DNA of 64,000 nucleotides from Arabiibacter massiliensis (GCF_900169505.1 NZ_LT827021.1:2759400-2823399), one strand, 5' to 3'. Positions 1 to 7,684 are shown, counted from the stretch's first letter. Notes: generated by a model not told the origin, from the letters alone. Made by a program: numbers and translations.

Positions 1-80
1 ATCCCACCGCTTGATTATCTGCTCCCAGTATACTATGCCGCGAATTGCCCCGGCGGGAGAATTCCCCGCGCGGCGCGCCC

Positions 81-407
81 TCAATCGACGAGGTCGACGA
101 GCGCGTAGTCGTCCATGTCCTGCGTCGTGTGCACGACGCGCCACACAGTGAGCGTATCCGCGGAATACGAGTAGAACAGCCGGTACTTGCCCACGAGGAA
201 GCTGCGACGGTCTTTGAGCGCGAGCCGGTCGTCTTCGAAGGGACGGCCGAGGTCGGGCGTCTCGCACAGCAGGGACACGGCGTTCTTCAACTGCTCGTAC
301 CAGGCCCGCGCGGCGTTCGGGGAATCAAGAACCTGGCCGATGTACACGACGATGGACTCGATGTCGTAGCTGGCGCGGGGACGATACACCGGCTTCAAAG
401 CCGCCAT
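81..407 (-). CDS. ParE/RelE-type toxin of a toxin-antitoxin pair
   Basis: Small basic protein of about 108 residues with the ParE layout: an N-terminal helix pair (RASYDIESIVVYI) and a C-terminal strand region with VGKYRLFYSY and VWRVVHTTQD, typical of the RelE/ParE fold. ParE members inhibit DNA gyrase and RelE members cleave mRNA; the sequence alone does not decide which applies. The ATG at 407 overlaps the TGA of the upstream antitoxin (TGATG), so the two are translationally coupled; a start 12 bases further upstream is possible. Antitoxin-first order fits a type II module. Confidence 0.85.
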   Translation of the reverse strand: MAALKPVYRPRASYDIESIVVYIGQVLDSPNAARAWYEQLKNAVSLLCETPDLGRPFEDDRLALKDRRSFLVGKYRLFYSYSADTLTVWRVVHTTQDMDDYALVDLVD

Positions 408-694
408 CACACACCCCACGTCGCGAACACCTTGTCCATGCGCTCGTCGAGCTGGGCCTGCGACACCGTTTCGGGGTGATAGCGGGCCTCGATCTCCGCC
501 TCGCGCAGCTTCATGACGTAGCGGTCGTGCTGGCGCTGCCGCTCGTACGCGTCGCAGTCCATGACCACGAGGGATGCCTTCCCGTTCTTCGTCATGAAGA
601 TGGGCTGCTGGGTCTCGCGGGCCTCGTCGCAGATGCCGGGCAGGTCGGTGCGAAGATCGCTGACAGGCCTGATGGCGGGTAGGGGCATGACCAT
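407..694 (-). CDS. Phd/YefM-type antitoxin
   Basis: About 95 residues. The N-terminal half (IRPVSDLRTDLPGICDEA, then PIFMTKNGKASLVVMDCDAYE) is the classic Phd/YefM DNA-binding fold, and the C-terminal tail would wrap the toxin. The start at 694 follows an AAGGAGG ribosome-binding site; the open frame runs further upstream but lacks such a site. It overlaps the ParE-like gene by one base. An inverted repeat just upstream is the likely site of autoregulation. Confidence 0.88.
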   Translation of the reverse strand: MVMPLPAIRPVSDLRTDLPGICDEARETQQPIFMTKNGKASLVVMDCDAYERQRQHDRYVMKLREAEIEARYHPETVSQAQLDERMDKVFATWGV

Positions 695-716
695 GGCATT
701 CCTCCTTGTGCTTAGG

Positions 717-749
717 TTTGTGCAGAAATTATACGATATTTTGCACAAA
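717..749 (-). promoter_or_regulatory. Operator/promoter of the Phd-ParE pair
   Basis: Perfect inverted repeat TTTGTGCA (717-724) / TGCACAAA (742-749). It encloses a minus-strand TATAAT (728-733). A -10 box between the arms fits the usual autorepression of Phd-type modules. No strong -35 is visible. Confidence 0.6.
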
Positions 750-928
750 TACTGTAGCGATAACGGTGAAAACCATAAGATGCGCACCCTACTGCGCGCC
801 GCGCGAACGGGTGGGCGGGCCGGCGGCGAGGCGTCTTCGGCAAAAAAATGTTAACCTAGGCTTCCATTTTGCGGAAGTTTCCCTTATCATACTTTTTGTT
901 GCATGAAGCTAACTCGATGGGAGCCGCT

Positions 929-1225
929 ATGGACAACGCAACGATCGCCCGGGGATCGACCGCGAGGGAGGCCCTCGGCGCCGCCCGCCCGGCCACGCGC
1001 TGCATGCCGCTCGCGTTTCTGCGCGGCGGCGAGTCGGCCGTGATCGCGAAGGTGCGCGGCTCGGGCGAGCTGCACCATCACCTGGAGAACCTCGGTTTCG
1101 TCGCAGGCGCGCAGGTCAAAGTGGTGTCCGAGTCGGCCGGCGACCTCATCGTGGAGGTCAAGGGCGCTCAGGTGGCCATCGATCGCCATGTGGCCGCGCG
1201 CATCATGGCGAACGCGTCGGCATGA
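929..1225 (+). CDS. feoA: FeoA-family protein (first copy)
   Basis: 98 residues. The core (MPLAFLRGGESAVIAKVRGSGELHHHLENLGFVAGAQVKVVSE, then GDLIVEVKGAQVAIDRHVAARI) is a FeoA SH3-like domain, a small cytosolic partner of the FeoB ferrous iron transporter. It has about 25 extra N-terminal residues. The ATG at 929 is chosen because GGGAG lies just before it; an in-frame ATG at 917 is an alternative. It is the first gene of feoA-feoA-feoB. A parS-like palindrome separates it from the second feoA. Confidence 0.9.
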   Translation: MDNATIARGSTAREALGAARPATRCMPLAFLRGGESAVIAKVRGSGELHHHLENLGFVAGAQVKVVSESAGDLIVEVKGAQVAIDRHVAARIMANASA

Positions 1226-1239
1226 TACGCACGTACAAA

Positions 1240-1255
1240 TGTTTCACGTGAAACA
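1240..1255. other. parS-like palindrome 1
   Basis: TGTTTCACGTGAAACA, a perfect 16-bp palindrome matching the bacterial parS consensus bound by ParB. It lies in the 55-bp gap between the two feoA genes. Identical cores occur at 1532 and 4132. Confidence 0.85.
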
Positions 1256-1280
1256 CTCGGTTTCGGAAAGGCAGGGATTC

Positions 1281-1517
1281 ATGGCAGGCACCCAGGACAG
1301 GACGCTGCGCGACGTGGCTATCGGCGAGACGGCCACCGTCCGCCGGCTCGCGGGCGAGGGCGCGCTCAAGCGCCACATCATGGACATGGGCATCACGAAG
1401 GGCACTGACGTCTACGTGCGCAAGGTGGCTCCGCTCGGCGACCCGCTTGAGGTCACCGTCCGCGGCTACGAGCTTTCGCTGCGCAAAAGCGAGGCCGAGA
1501 GCATCCTCGTCTCATAG
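1281..1517 (+). CDS. feoA: FeoA-family protein (second copy)
   Basis: 78 residues, the normal FeoA length: RTLRDVAIGETATVRRLAGEG, then HIMDMGITKGTDVYVRKVAPLGDPLEVTVRGYELSLRKSEA. The DMGITKG and PLGDPLEV(x)VRG signatures are diagnostic. The start at 1281 follows a purine-rich AAGGCAGGGA stretch. Two divergent FeoA paralogues in front of FeoB suggest an oligomeric complex or a division between regulatory and structural roles, which is an inference. Confidence 0.93.
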   Translation: MAGTQDRTLRDVAIGETATVRRLAGEGALKRHIMDMGITKGTDVYVRKVAPLGDPLEVTVRGYELSLRKSEAESILVS

Positions 1518-1531
1518 CGTAACCGAACGGA

Positions 1532-1547
1532 TGTTTCACGTGAAACA
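1532..1547. other. parS-like palindrome 2
   Basis: Same TGTTTCACGTGAAACA core, here extended to an 18-bp palindrome (1531-1548), in the 133-bp gap between feoA2 and feoB. Confidence 0.85.
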
Positions 1548-1650
1548 TCGGGGCGGCGAACGTCCGGCCCGTCCGGACGGCTCACAGCGCGAGCAGGCGC
1601 TTTTTATTCGGCATCGAGTTAGCAACAGTTAACTTTTAGGAAGGTGGAAC

Positions 1651-3885
1651 ATGGCGATCAGGATTGCGCTTGCCGGCAACCCGAACTGCGGCAAGACGAC
1701 GACGTTCAACGACCTGACCGGGGCCAACCAGTACGTTGGCAACTGGCCGGGCGTGACGGTGGAGAAGAAAGAGGGCAAGCACACGCGCGACAAGGACGTG
1801 GTGATCACGGACTTGCCGGGCGTGTACTCGCTCTCGCCGTACTCGCCCGAGGAGATCGTCACGCGCGACTACCTGCTGGGCGGCGAGCCCGATGTGGTGG
1901 TCAACCTCGTGGACGCGACGAACCTCGAGCGCAACCTCTACCTCACCACGCAGATCCTCGACCTGGGGCTTCCCGTGGTGGTGGCGCTCAACATGATGGA
2001 CCTCGTGCGCAGAAACGGCGACACCATCGACGTGGCGAAGCTGTCGCGGCAGCTGGGCTGCCCGGTGGTGGAGACGGCCGCGCTCAAGGGCGAGGGCCTC
2101 GACGAGGTGGTGAAAGCCGCGCGCGATGCCGCGAAGGCCGGCGTCGCGCCCGAACCCCGGCTGCGCTTCGACGCGGCGGTGGAGGACGTCGTCGCCCGCA
2201 TCGAGGAGATCCTCGGCTCCCGCGTGAAGCCGGCCGCGCGCCGCTGGTTCGCCGTCAAGCTGCTCGAGGGCGAACAGCGCACCATCGACGCCCTGCGCCT
2301 GCCCGAGAGCGACCTCGAGGACATCGACGCCCTGCGCGCCGCGCTCGAGGACAGGCTCGACGACGACGCGGAAAGCATCGTCACGGGCGAGCGCTACGAC
2401 GCCATCGCGCACGTGGTGGACCAGACGGTCAAACGCGCCGCCCGGGGCATGACCGCCACCCAGAAGATCGATCGCGTGGTCACCAACCGCTGGCTGGGAA
2501 TCCCCATCTTCGTGATCGTGATGACGCTCGTGTACTACATCTCGGTGTCCACGGTGGGCACGCTCGTCACCGACTGGGCCAACGACGGCCTCTTCGGCGA
2601 CGGCTGGCTCTACGGCGAGGTGTTCGTCCCCGGCATCCCGGTGGTGCTCGGCGACTTCCTCGCGTCCATCGGCACGGCCGACTGGCTCCAGGCGCTCGTC
2701 CTCGACGGCATCGTGGCCGGCGTGGGCGCGGTGTTCGGCTTCGTGCCCCAGCTCATCGTGCTGTTCCTGCTCCTGTCCATCCTCGAATACTGCGGCTACC
2801 TGGCCCGCGTGGCGTTCATCATGGACCGCGTGTTCCGCAAGTTCGGCCTGTCGGGCAAGAGCTTCATCCCGATGATGATCGCCTCGGGCTGCGGCGTGCC
2901 CGCCGTCATGGCCACCAAGGCCATCGAGTCCGAGAAGGACCGCCGCATGACCGTCATGACCACCACGATGATCCCCTGCGGCGCCAAGCTGCCCATCATC
3001 GCGCTCGTGTTCGGCGCCATCGCCGGCGGCGACTACGAGGCCACCTGGTGGGTCGCGCCCCTGTTCTACTTCCTGGGCCTTGCGGCCATCATCGTGAGCT
3101 GCATCATGCTGCGCAAGACCCGCATGTTCGCCGGCGAGGCCACGCCGTTCGTCATGGAGCTGCCCGCCTACCACCTGCCCACGGTGAAGTCGGTGCTCCT
3201 GTCCACGTGGGAGCGCGTGAAGAGCTATATCGTGAAGGCCGGAACCATCATCTTCCTCAGCTCCATCGTCATCTGGTTCCTCAACAACTTCGGGTTCTAC
3301 GGCGGCGCCTTCGGCATGCTCGACCCGGAGATGGAAGGCTTCATGGACCACAGCCTGATGGCGGGCCTCGGCAACGCTCTGGCCTGGCTGTTCGTGCCGC
3401 TCGGCTTCGGCGATTGGCAGTCCACCGTCACGTCGGTCACGGGCCTCGTGGCCAAGGAGAACGTCGTGGCCACCGTGGGCGTGATGACCGCCGTCGGCGA
3501 GCTGGGCGAGACCGACCCGACGCTGTGGGCCGCCTTCGCCGCGATGCTCGGCGGCAGCATCCCCGCCATCATGGCCTTCTGCGCCTTCAACCTTCTGTGC
3601 GCGCCGTGCTTCGCCGCCATCGGCACCATCCGCCGCCAGATGATGAGCGCGAAGTGGACCTGGTTCGCCATCGGCTACATGACGGCGTTCGGCTGGGCGG
3701 TGGGGCTCATGCTCTACCAGTTCGGCGGCCTTATCACCGGCGAGCTCGCCTTCAGCGGCTGGACCGTGCTCGCTGCGGTCGTGGCGGCCGGCATGCTGTT
3801 CCAGCTGTTCCGCCCCATGCCCGACTACGCGGCCTCAGGCCGTGCGAAGGCGCTCAAGGCCGAGGCGAACGCGAACGCCGCTTAA
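1651..3885 (+). CDS. feoB: Ferrous iron transport protein B
   Basis: 744 residues. N-terminal G domain: G1 GNPNCGKTT (residues 9-17), G3 DLPGVYSL (about 53-60), G4 NMMD (about 117). A helical FeoB_N segment follows, then a polytopic membrane part from about residue 285. Both Gate regions are present, including IPMMIASGCGVPAVMATKAI with conserved Cys-Gly and a second ENVVATVGVM/CAFNLLCAPCFAAI region. It drives Fe2+ uptake across the inner membrane. The start is preceded by TAGGAAGGTGG. GTTAAC (1628-1633) just upstream recurs at 850 and 4307 near the other iron genes. Confidence 0.97.
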   Translation: MAIRIALAGNPNCGKTTTFNDLTGANQYVGNWPGVTVEKKEGKHTRDKDVVITDLPGVYSLSPYSPEEIVTRDYLLGGEPDVVVNLVDATNLERNLYLTTQILDLGLPVVVALNMMDLVRRNGDTIDVAKLSRQLGCPVVETAALKGEGLDEVVKAARDAAKAGVAPEPRLRFDAAVEDVVARIEEILGSRVKPAARRWFAVKLLEGEQRTIDALRLPESDLEDIDALRAALEDRLDDDAESIVTGERYDAIAHVVDQTVKRAARGMTATQKIDRVVTNRWLGIPIFVIVMTLVYYISVSTVGTLVTDWANDGLFGDGWLYGEVFVPGIPVVLGDFLASIGTADWLQALVLDGIVAGVGAVFGFVPQLIVLFLLLSILEYCGYLARVAFIMDRVFRKFGLSGKSFIPMMIASGCGVPAVMATKAIESEKDRRMTVMTTTMIPCGAKLPIIALVFGAIAGGDYEATWWVAPLFYFLGLAAIIVSCIMLRKTRMFAGEATPFVMELPAYHLPTVKSVLLSTWERVKSYIVKAGTIIFLSSIVIWFLNNFGFYGGAFGMLDPEMEGFMDHSLMAGLGNALAWLFVPLGFGDWQSTVTSVTGLVAKENVVATVGVMTAVGELGETDPTLWAAFAAMLGGSIPAIMAFCAFNLLCAPCFAAIGTIRRQMMSAKWTWFAIGYMTAFGWAVGLMLYQFGGLITGELAFSGWTVLAAVVAAGMLFQLFRPMPDYAASGRAKALKAEANANAA

Positions 3886-3907
3886 GGCACCGAAAGGAAG
3901 GAAGACC

Positions 3908-4117
3908 ATGCTCGCATTGGATATGACCCCGGCAACCGTGATCGTGGGCGCGCTCGTGGCGGCGCTCGCCTTCCTGGCTGCGCGTCGGCTCAAGCGCAAC
4001 GGCACCTGCGACTGCCATAAGGACGACGCGCACGGCGGCGCGTGCGGGGGAGGGTGCGCCGGCTGCTCCGGCTGCGCCGCCGCCGACCGCATAGCCGCCG
4101 ACCTCGAGCGCCTCTGA
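3908..4117 (+). CDS. FeoB-associated Cys-rich membrane protein
   Basis: 69 residues: one N-terminal transmembrane helix (TVIVGALVAALAFLAARRL) followed by a short Cys/Gly-rich tail with CDC, CGGGCAGCSGC and a few His and Asp residues. This matches the small FeoB-associated Cys-rich proteins found directly after feoB, possibly a metal-handling accessory or FeoC stand-in. It starts 22 bp after feoB with an AAGGAAGG site, so it is in the same transcript. Confidence 0.88.
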   Translation: MLALDMTPATVIVGALVAALAFLAARRLKRNGTCDCHKDDAHGGACGGGCAGCSGCAAADRIAADLERL

Positions 4118-4122
4118 TCGTC

Positions 4123-4156
4123 CAGCACGGATGTTTCACGTGAAACATCCGTGCTG
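4123..4156. other. parS-like palindrome 3 inside a 34-bp perfect palindrome
   Basis: The core TGTTTCACGTGAAACA (4132-4147) is flanked by CAGCACGGA and its exact complement, giving 17+17 bp with no loop and no mismatch. It sits 5 bp after the last gene of the feo operon, so it may serve both as a ParB site and as a 3' hairpin. Confidence 0.85.
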
Positions 4157-4175
4157 AAACCGCTGTCGGACCTCG

Positions 4176-4230
4176 ATCTTCGCTCCGAAAACATGCCTCA
4201 GCGCACGAGGCGTGTTTTCGGAGCGAAGAT
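4176..4230. repeat. Long hairpin downstream of the feo operon
   Basis: 18-bp perfect arms (4176-4193 and 4213-4230, ATCTTCGCTCCGAAAACA and its complement) enclose an inner GCCTC/GAGGC stem, giving an almost unbroken stem of about 25 bp. There is no U-tract on either side, so it is a stable cruciform or hairpin and at best a weak terminator. It belongs to a class of long perfect hairpins repeated across the window. Confidence 0.8.
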
Positions 4231-4289
4231 GCGTTCTGCACGACCGCGCTCCCGTATATGGAGGAATTGTAAACCTTGGTGAACTTCCA

Positions 4290-4319
4290 TTGACGGCCGC
4301 GCGGGTGTTAACCTATACT
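4290..4319 (+). promoter_or_regulatory. Promoter with putative iron-regulator site
   Basis: TTGACG (4290-4295), 18-bp spacer, TATACT (4314-4319). GTTAACCTA (4307-4315) overlaps the -10; the same nine bases occur at 850-858 upstream of feoA. A shared motif at both ends of an iron locus next to a DtxR-type gene suggests an operator, though it is not a perfect DtxR-box palindrome. Confidence 0.6.
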
Positions 4320-4325
4320 AACAAA

Positions 4326-4490
4326 TGTCAGCGGGGCCGCAGCAAGCGAAACTCGGAAGCGGAACCGCAGGACACCTCCTCTTCTTTGCTGACCCGGCGG
4401 TGAAGGCTCCTCTCGTCTGGCCGTTCACCGCGCACAGCAAGCCGGCGAGGGATCATCCCCCCCCCTTCCCTCGCCGGCCTCCTCCTTTCA
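4326..4490 (+). ncRNA. Untranslated leader or small RNA before the DtxR-type gene
   Basis: The region between the promoter at 4290-4319 and the regulator gene at 4555 has no convincing coding content. It contains a strong GC hairpin (GCCGGCGAGGGA at 4441-4452 with its complement at 4467-4478, loop mostly C) followed by CTCCTCCTTTC. Transcription could stop there, giving a product of about 150 nt, or read into the regulator. No known riboswitch was recognised. Confidence 0.35.
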
Positions 4491-4554
4491 TCCTCCCGCA
4501 TCTCCCGCAGGGCCCCTGTGGTACCATTGGCCCAAGCGCGAAAAGGAGGGTTCC

Positions 4555-4935
4555 GTGGAAAAGATGTCCATGTCGCACGAGGACTACCTCGAGGCCATCG
4601 TCATGCTCGGCGGCACGACGGAGGCGTCGGTGAGGTCGGTCGACGTCGCGACGAAGCTCGGCGTGTCGAAGGCCTCGGTGAACAAGGCCGTGTCCTCGCT
4701 GAAGGAGAAAGGCCTCGCCGACCAGCCCTATTACGGTGACATCACGCTCACCGACGAGGGGTACGCCTACGGCACGTCCGTTCTGGATCGGCACCACATG
4801 CTGTTCACGTTCCTCACCCGGGCGCTCGGCATTCCCGAGGAGCAGGCCGAGAAGGAAGCCTGCCTCATGGAGCACGCCATCAGCGACGAGTCGTTCGAAA
4901 AATGGAGTTCTTATATCAAACGCCTCGACCTCTAG
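4555..4935 (+). CDS. DtxR/MntR-family metal-dependent regulator
   Basis: 126 residues from a GTG start preceded by AAAAGGAGGG. The N-terminal winged helix (SHEDYLEAIVMLGG, VRSVDVATKLGVSKASVNKAVSSLKEKGL, then ITLTDEGYAYGTSVLDRHHMLFTFLTRALGI) is typical of DtxR/MntR. The dimer/metal domain is there (EACLMEHAIS), but the C-terminal SH3 domain is not, as in MntR. Its place after feoAAB suggests that it represses iron uptake under sufficient Fe2+ or Mn2+. Which metal it senses cannot be read from the sequence. A possible terminator hairpin (CCGCGC/GCGCGG) follows at 4936-4952. Confidence 0.9.
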   Translation: MEKMSMSHEDYLEAIVMLGGTTEASVRSVDVATKLGVSKASVNKAVSSLKEKGLADQPYYGDITLTDEGYAYGTSVLDRHHMLFTFLTRALGIPEEQAEKEACLMEHAISDESFEKWSSYIKRLDL

Positions 4936-5099
4936 CCGCGCGCCGTGCGCGGACGGCCGTTCGTTTTACCGGGGTCATCCGCGCCGTTTGACGGCTCCCT
5001 TACGGCCTTGCCGAGAGCGCGCCGCACAGTGGCGAGGCGGCCCTCGGTGTGGTATGCTAGCGCCAGCTTCTGCATTACACCTACTTTAAACGAACCACG

Positions 5100-6095
5100 A
5101 TGCAAAAGGGGCGCATTTCACTGGCACGGCAGACGAATATACTTTCGTTCGACGAAGCGCGTCGCGATGTCGCGTCGCAGCGTCGTGCCAGCTCATCGTC
5201 TCGCGACTCCGCCGCGCGCCGCCTCGACGACTTCCCCGTGTTCGAATCGCCGTTCCGTCAGGCCCCTTCGGCCCGCTCGGACGCTTCGCGCCGCATGCCG
5301 GCTTCCCCGACGAGGAGCTTCCGTGCCGAATCCGTGCCGCGCGCCGGGTCGGGCCGCTTCATCGACGTGTACGACGACGTGACGGCGCCTCCCCGGGGAG
5401 CCCACGCGCGCGCCTCAGCTCAGACGGCTCCGCGCCCCGCGCGCGCGAACGCCGAGCTGCCGCGCGCTCCCGAGAAGACCTCGCGCCGCGACGAGCGCAA
5501 GCGCTCCCGCAGCAAGGCCAAGGCCGAGCGGAAGTTCGAGCGCCAGTTCGGCTCGAAGGACTCCGCCGCGTCCGACCCCGCGCCCGAGGGCGGCCCCCGC
5601 GCCGCCGTCTACAAGGGCGAGATGGGCTCGAAGCACCGCCACGCGGCGCGCATGCAGAACGAGGCGTCCGGCCAGCCCACGAGGCGCACGCCGCTCGGCT
5701 TCCTCGCGTCGCTCAAATCGTCCCGCGCGTTCATCGCCACCATGGCGCTGGCCGTGTGCCTCGTGCTGTCGGGCTCGTTCCTCTACCCGGCCGCGCAGCA
5801 GTACTACCAGGCCCTGCGCGAGCACGACCGCCTGGCAGCCGAGTACGCCGCGCTCTCGGATCGCAACGACGCGCTGCAAAGCGACGTCAACGCGCTCCAG
5901 ACCGACTCCGGCATCGAGGCGCGCGCCCACGAGCAGCTGGGCTGGGTGAAGGAGGGCGAGCAGACGGCGAACGTGCGCGGGCTCGACCTGCCCGAGGAGG
6001 CGCCCACGTTCCGCGCCAACATCACCTCCGACAGCATCGAGACGCCGGAGACGTGGTATTCCCCGTTCCTCGATCCGCTGTTCGGCGTCGAATAG
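5100..6095 (+). CDS. FtsB/DivIC-like septum formation initiator with long basic N-terminus
   Basis: 331 residues. Residues 1-200 are Arg/Ala/Pro-rich and look disordered and cytoplasmic. One membrane helix follows (AFIATMALAVCLVLSGSFLYP, about 203-223), then a short extracytoplasmic coiled coil (LREHDRLAAEYAALSDRNDALQ...) with the DivIC-type end ARAHEQLGWVKEGEQ. This is the single-pass topology of FtsB/DivIC divisome proteins, but with a far longer N-terminal tail than usual. No clear ribosome-binding site precedes 5100. The Ppx/GppA gene follows after 9 bp; the same pairing is common in Actinobacteria. Confidence 0.83.
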   Translation: MQKGRISLARQTNILSFDEARRDVASQRRASSSSRDSAARRLDDFPVFESPFRQAPSARSDASRRMPASPTRSFRAESVPRAGSGRFIDVYDDVTAPPRGAHARASAQTAPRPARANAELPRAPEKTSRRDERKRSRSKAKAERKFERQFGSKDSAASDPAPEGGPRAAVYKGEMGSKHRHAARMQNEASGQPTRRTPLGFLASLKSSRAFIATMALAVCLVLSGSFLYPAAQQYYQALREHDRLAAEYAALSDRNDALQSDVNALQTDSGIEARAHEQLGWVKEGEQTANVRGLDLPEEAPTFRANITSDSIETPETWYSPFLDPLFGVE

Positions 6096-6104
6096 GAGAG
6101 TCCC

Positions 6105-7070
6105 ATGGAGCCATCCGCGAAGCGCCCCGCCGCGCGCCCCGGCCGCTATGCCGCCATCGACATCGGCACGGTGACATGCCGCATGCTGGTGGCCGACGTG
6201 GACGGGGCCGGCCGTTTGCATGAGCTGGACCGGGAGTACGCCATCACCAACCTCGGCGAGGATGTGGACGCCACGGGCGTGCTCAAGCCCGCGGCCATGC
6301 GCCGCGTCCTCGACGCCGTGGCGCGCTACCAGGACGTGCTCGCCGGCTTCGAGGAGCCGGGGCGTCCCATCGAGGTGACGGCCATCGCCACGTCGGCCGC
6401 CCGCGACGCGGGCAACGCGGAGGAGTTCGAACGGCTGCTGGCCGAGCAGGGCGTCCGGCTTGCGGTGATCCCCGGGCAGCGCGAGGCGGCGCTCTCGTTC
6501 TCCGGCGCGTCGTGCGACTTTGCGGGCGAGCGGCTGCTGGTGGTGGACATCGGCGGCGGATCGACCGAGGTCGTGGCCGGATGCGCCGGCGGCGAGCCCG
6601 CGCGCTCGCACTCGTTCAACATCGGCTGCCGCCGCGTGACGGAGAAGTTCCTGGCCTCCGACCCGCCGGCCGACGCGGAGCTCGAGGCGGCCCGTGCGTG
6701 GACCGAGGAGGGCATGCGCCCGTTCTTCGACGAGCTGCGCGCCTCAGGTTTCGCCATCGAGCGACTGGTTGCGGTGGCGGGAACGGCTACCACGGTGGTG
6801 TCCATCCGCGAGCGCATGCGCGTCTACGACACCGCGCGCGTGCACAAGGCCCTGGTCACACGGCCGGAGCTCGACGCCGTGCACGACGAGCTGCGCCGCG
6901 CGCCCCTCGCCGAGCGCGAGCGCATCGTGGGCCTCGACCCCGGCCGCGCGCCGGTCATCGTGGCGGGCATGGTCATCCTGCGCACGGTGCTCGATCTGGC
7001 CGGCGTCGACTCGTTCACCGTGAGCGAGTCCGACATCCTCCACGGCATCATCCTCGACGCCGCCCGCTGA
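6105..7070 (+). CDS. Ppx/GppA-family exopolyphosphatase/pppGpp phosphatase
   Basis: 321 residues with the ASKHA fold: AAIDIGTVTCRMLVADVD (phosphate 1), TAIATSAARDAGN, LLVVDIGGGSTEVVAG (phosphate 2), and GTATTVVSI near the C-terminal third. It hydrolyses terminal phosphate from polyphosphate and/or pppGpp. The length is that of the short single-module family. It lies 9 bp after the FtsB-like gene and ends 64 bp before tRNA-Leu. Confidence 0.93.
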   Translation: MEPSAKRPAARPGRYAAIDIGTVTCRMLVADVDGAGRLHELDREYAITNLGEDVDATGVLKPAAMRRVLDAVARYQDVLAGFEEPGRPIEVTAIATSAARDAGNAEEFERLLAEQGVRLAVIPGQREAALSFSGASCDFAGERLLVVDIGGGSTEVVAGCAGGEPARSHSFNIGCRRVTEKFLASDPPADAELEAARAWTEEGMRPFFDELRASGFAIERLVAVAGTATTVVSIRERMRVYDTARVHKALVTRPELDAVHDELRRAPLAERERIVGLDPGRAPVIVAGMVILRTVLDLAGVDSFTVSESDILHGIILDAAR

Positions 7071-7134
7071 CGCCGACGGACGGCGCGAAAGTTTGCTACC
7101 ATAGGCGAGTCGTCGTTTTCGGCGGCATCCACGC

Positions 7135-7219
7135 GGGGGCGTGGCGGAATTGGCATACGCAGGGGACTTAAAATCCTCCGACTCCGGTCTTGCGGGTTCG
7201 AGTCCCGCCGCCCCTACCA
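7135..7219 (+). tRNA. tRNA-Leu (anticodon UAA)
   Basis: The full cloverleaf can be drawn: acceptor GGGGGCG/CGCCCCT (first pair G-U), D-arm GCGGAATTGGCATACGC, anticodon loop CTTAAAA with TAA, a variable arm of leucine type, T-arm GCGGG-TTCGAGT-CCCGC, discriminator A and an encoded CCA (7217-7219). It reads UUA, a rare codon in this GC-rich genome. Confidence 0.96.
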
Positions 7220-7257
7220 TCGATTTCCGCGCTCCTCGAGGAATGCGGCTCGTCAGC

Positions 7258-7458
7258 GCAGCCGATTTCCCGATTTCTGAGCAAAATTTTCGATAAAGGG
7301 AACCTGAAGAGCCGGCTGCTCGCCTAAAAGGCCGTCTTGGAAGGTGCCTGTTTGCGGCCGGCTTTTCTGAGCAGGGGAAACATTCGAGCCTCGTTTCGAG
7401 ACGCTGCGAGATTGGTATTTTATCGCAATTTTTGCTCAGAAATCGACGAATCCGCTGC
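7258..7458. repeat. Inverted-repeat element E1 (201 bp)
   Basis: 40-bp terminal inverted repeats (7258-7297 and 7419-7458) match at 34 of 40 positions, with the core GATTTCTGAGCAAAA. The interior is non-coding and carries further short stems (CCGGC..GCCGG; CTCGTTTCGAG). It lies right after tRNA-Leu and 44 bp before a related element. It has no ORF of its own and resembles a MITE or a structured intergenic repeat. Confidence 0.75.
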
Positions 7459-7502
7459 ACTGGCCTCTGTCTTGGCTACCCTCAGGGGTGGTAGCCATGC
7501 AC

Positions 7503-7684
7503 GCGAATCTGCGATTTTTGGCCAAAATTTTCGATATATGTATTCCGGGGCCGGTAAACGCCGGATTTCGCCCGTCCTGCCGCATCAGGGCGAATGCCGA
7601 CCTGGGGTTTTGGAAATTGTCTCGACCTAGCATAGTCGCGAAAGTACATATTTCGAAAATTTTGGCCAAGATTTCAAGAATCCG
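7503..7684. repeat. Inverted-repeat element E2 (182 bp)
   Basis: Arms 7503-7542 and 7645-7684 match at most positions, with a perfect core GGCCAAAATTTTCGA. They share CAAAATTTTCGATA with the left arm of E1, so the two belong to one family with different interiors. The interior contains GCCGG/CCGGC and GCCC..GGGC stems. Non-coding. Confidence 0.72.

Noticed and set aside
1236..1259. Short MFHVKH-containing peptides in several frames
   Set aside because: They are simply the translation of the parS-like palindrome and have no coding support.
1636..3351. Long minus-strand ORF (571 codons) opposite feoB
   Set aside because: Its protein is rich in His, Asp, Arg and Glu, the usual shadow of a GC-rich coding strand, while feoB motifs are clear on the plus strand. 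The same holds for the long frames opposite dnaX, aspS, mobBA and the DUF917-hyuA genes.
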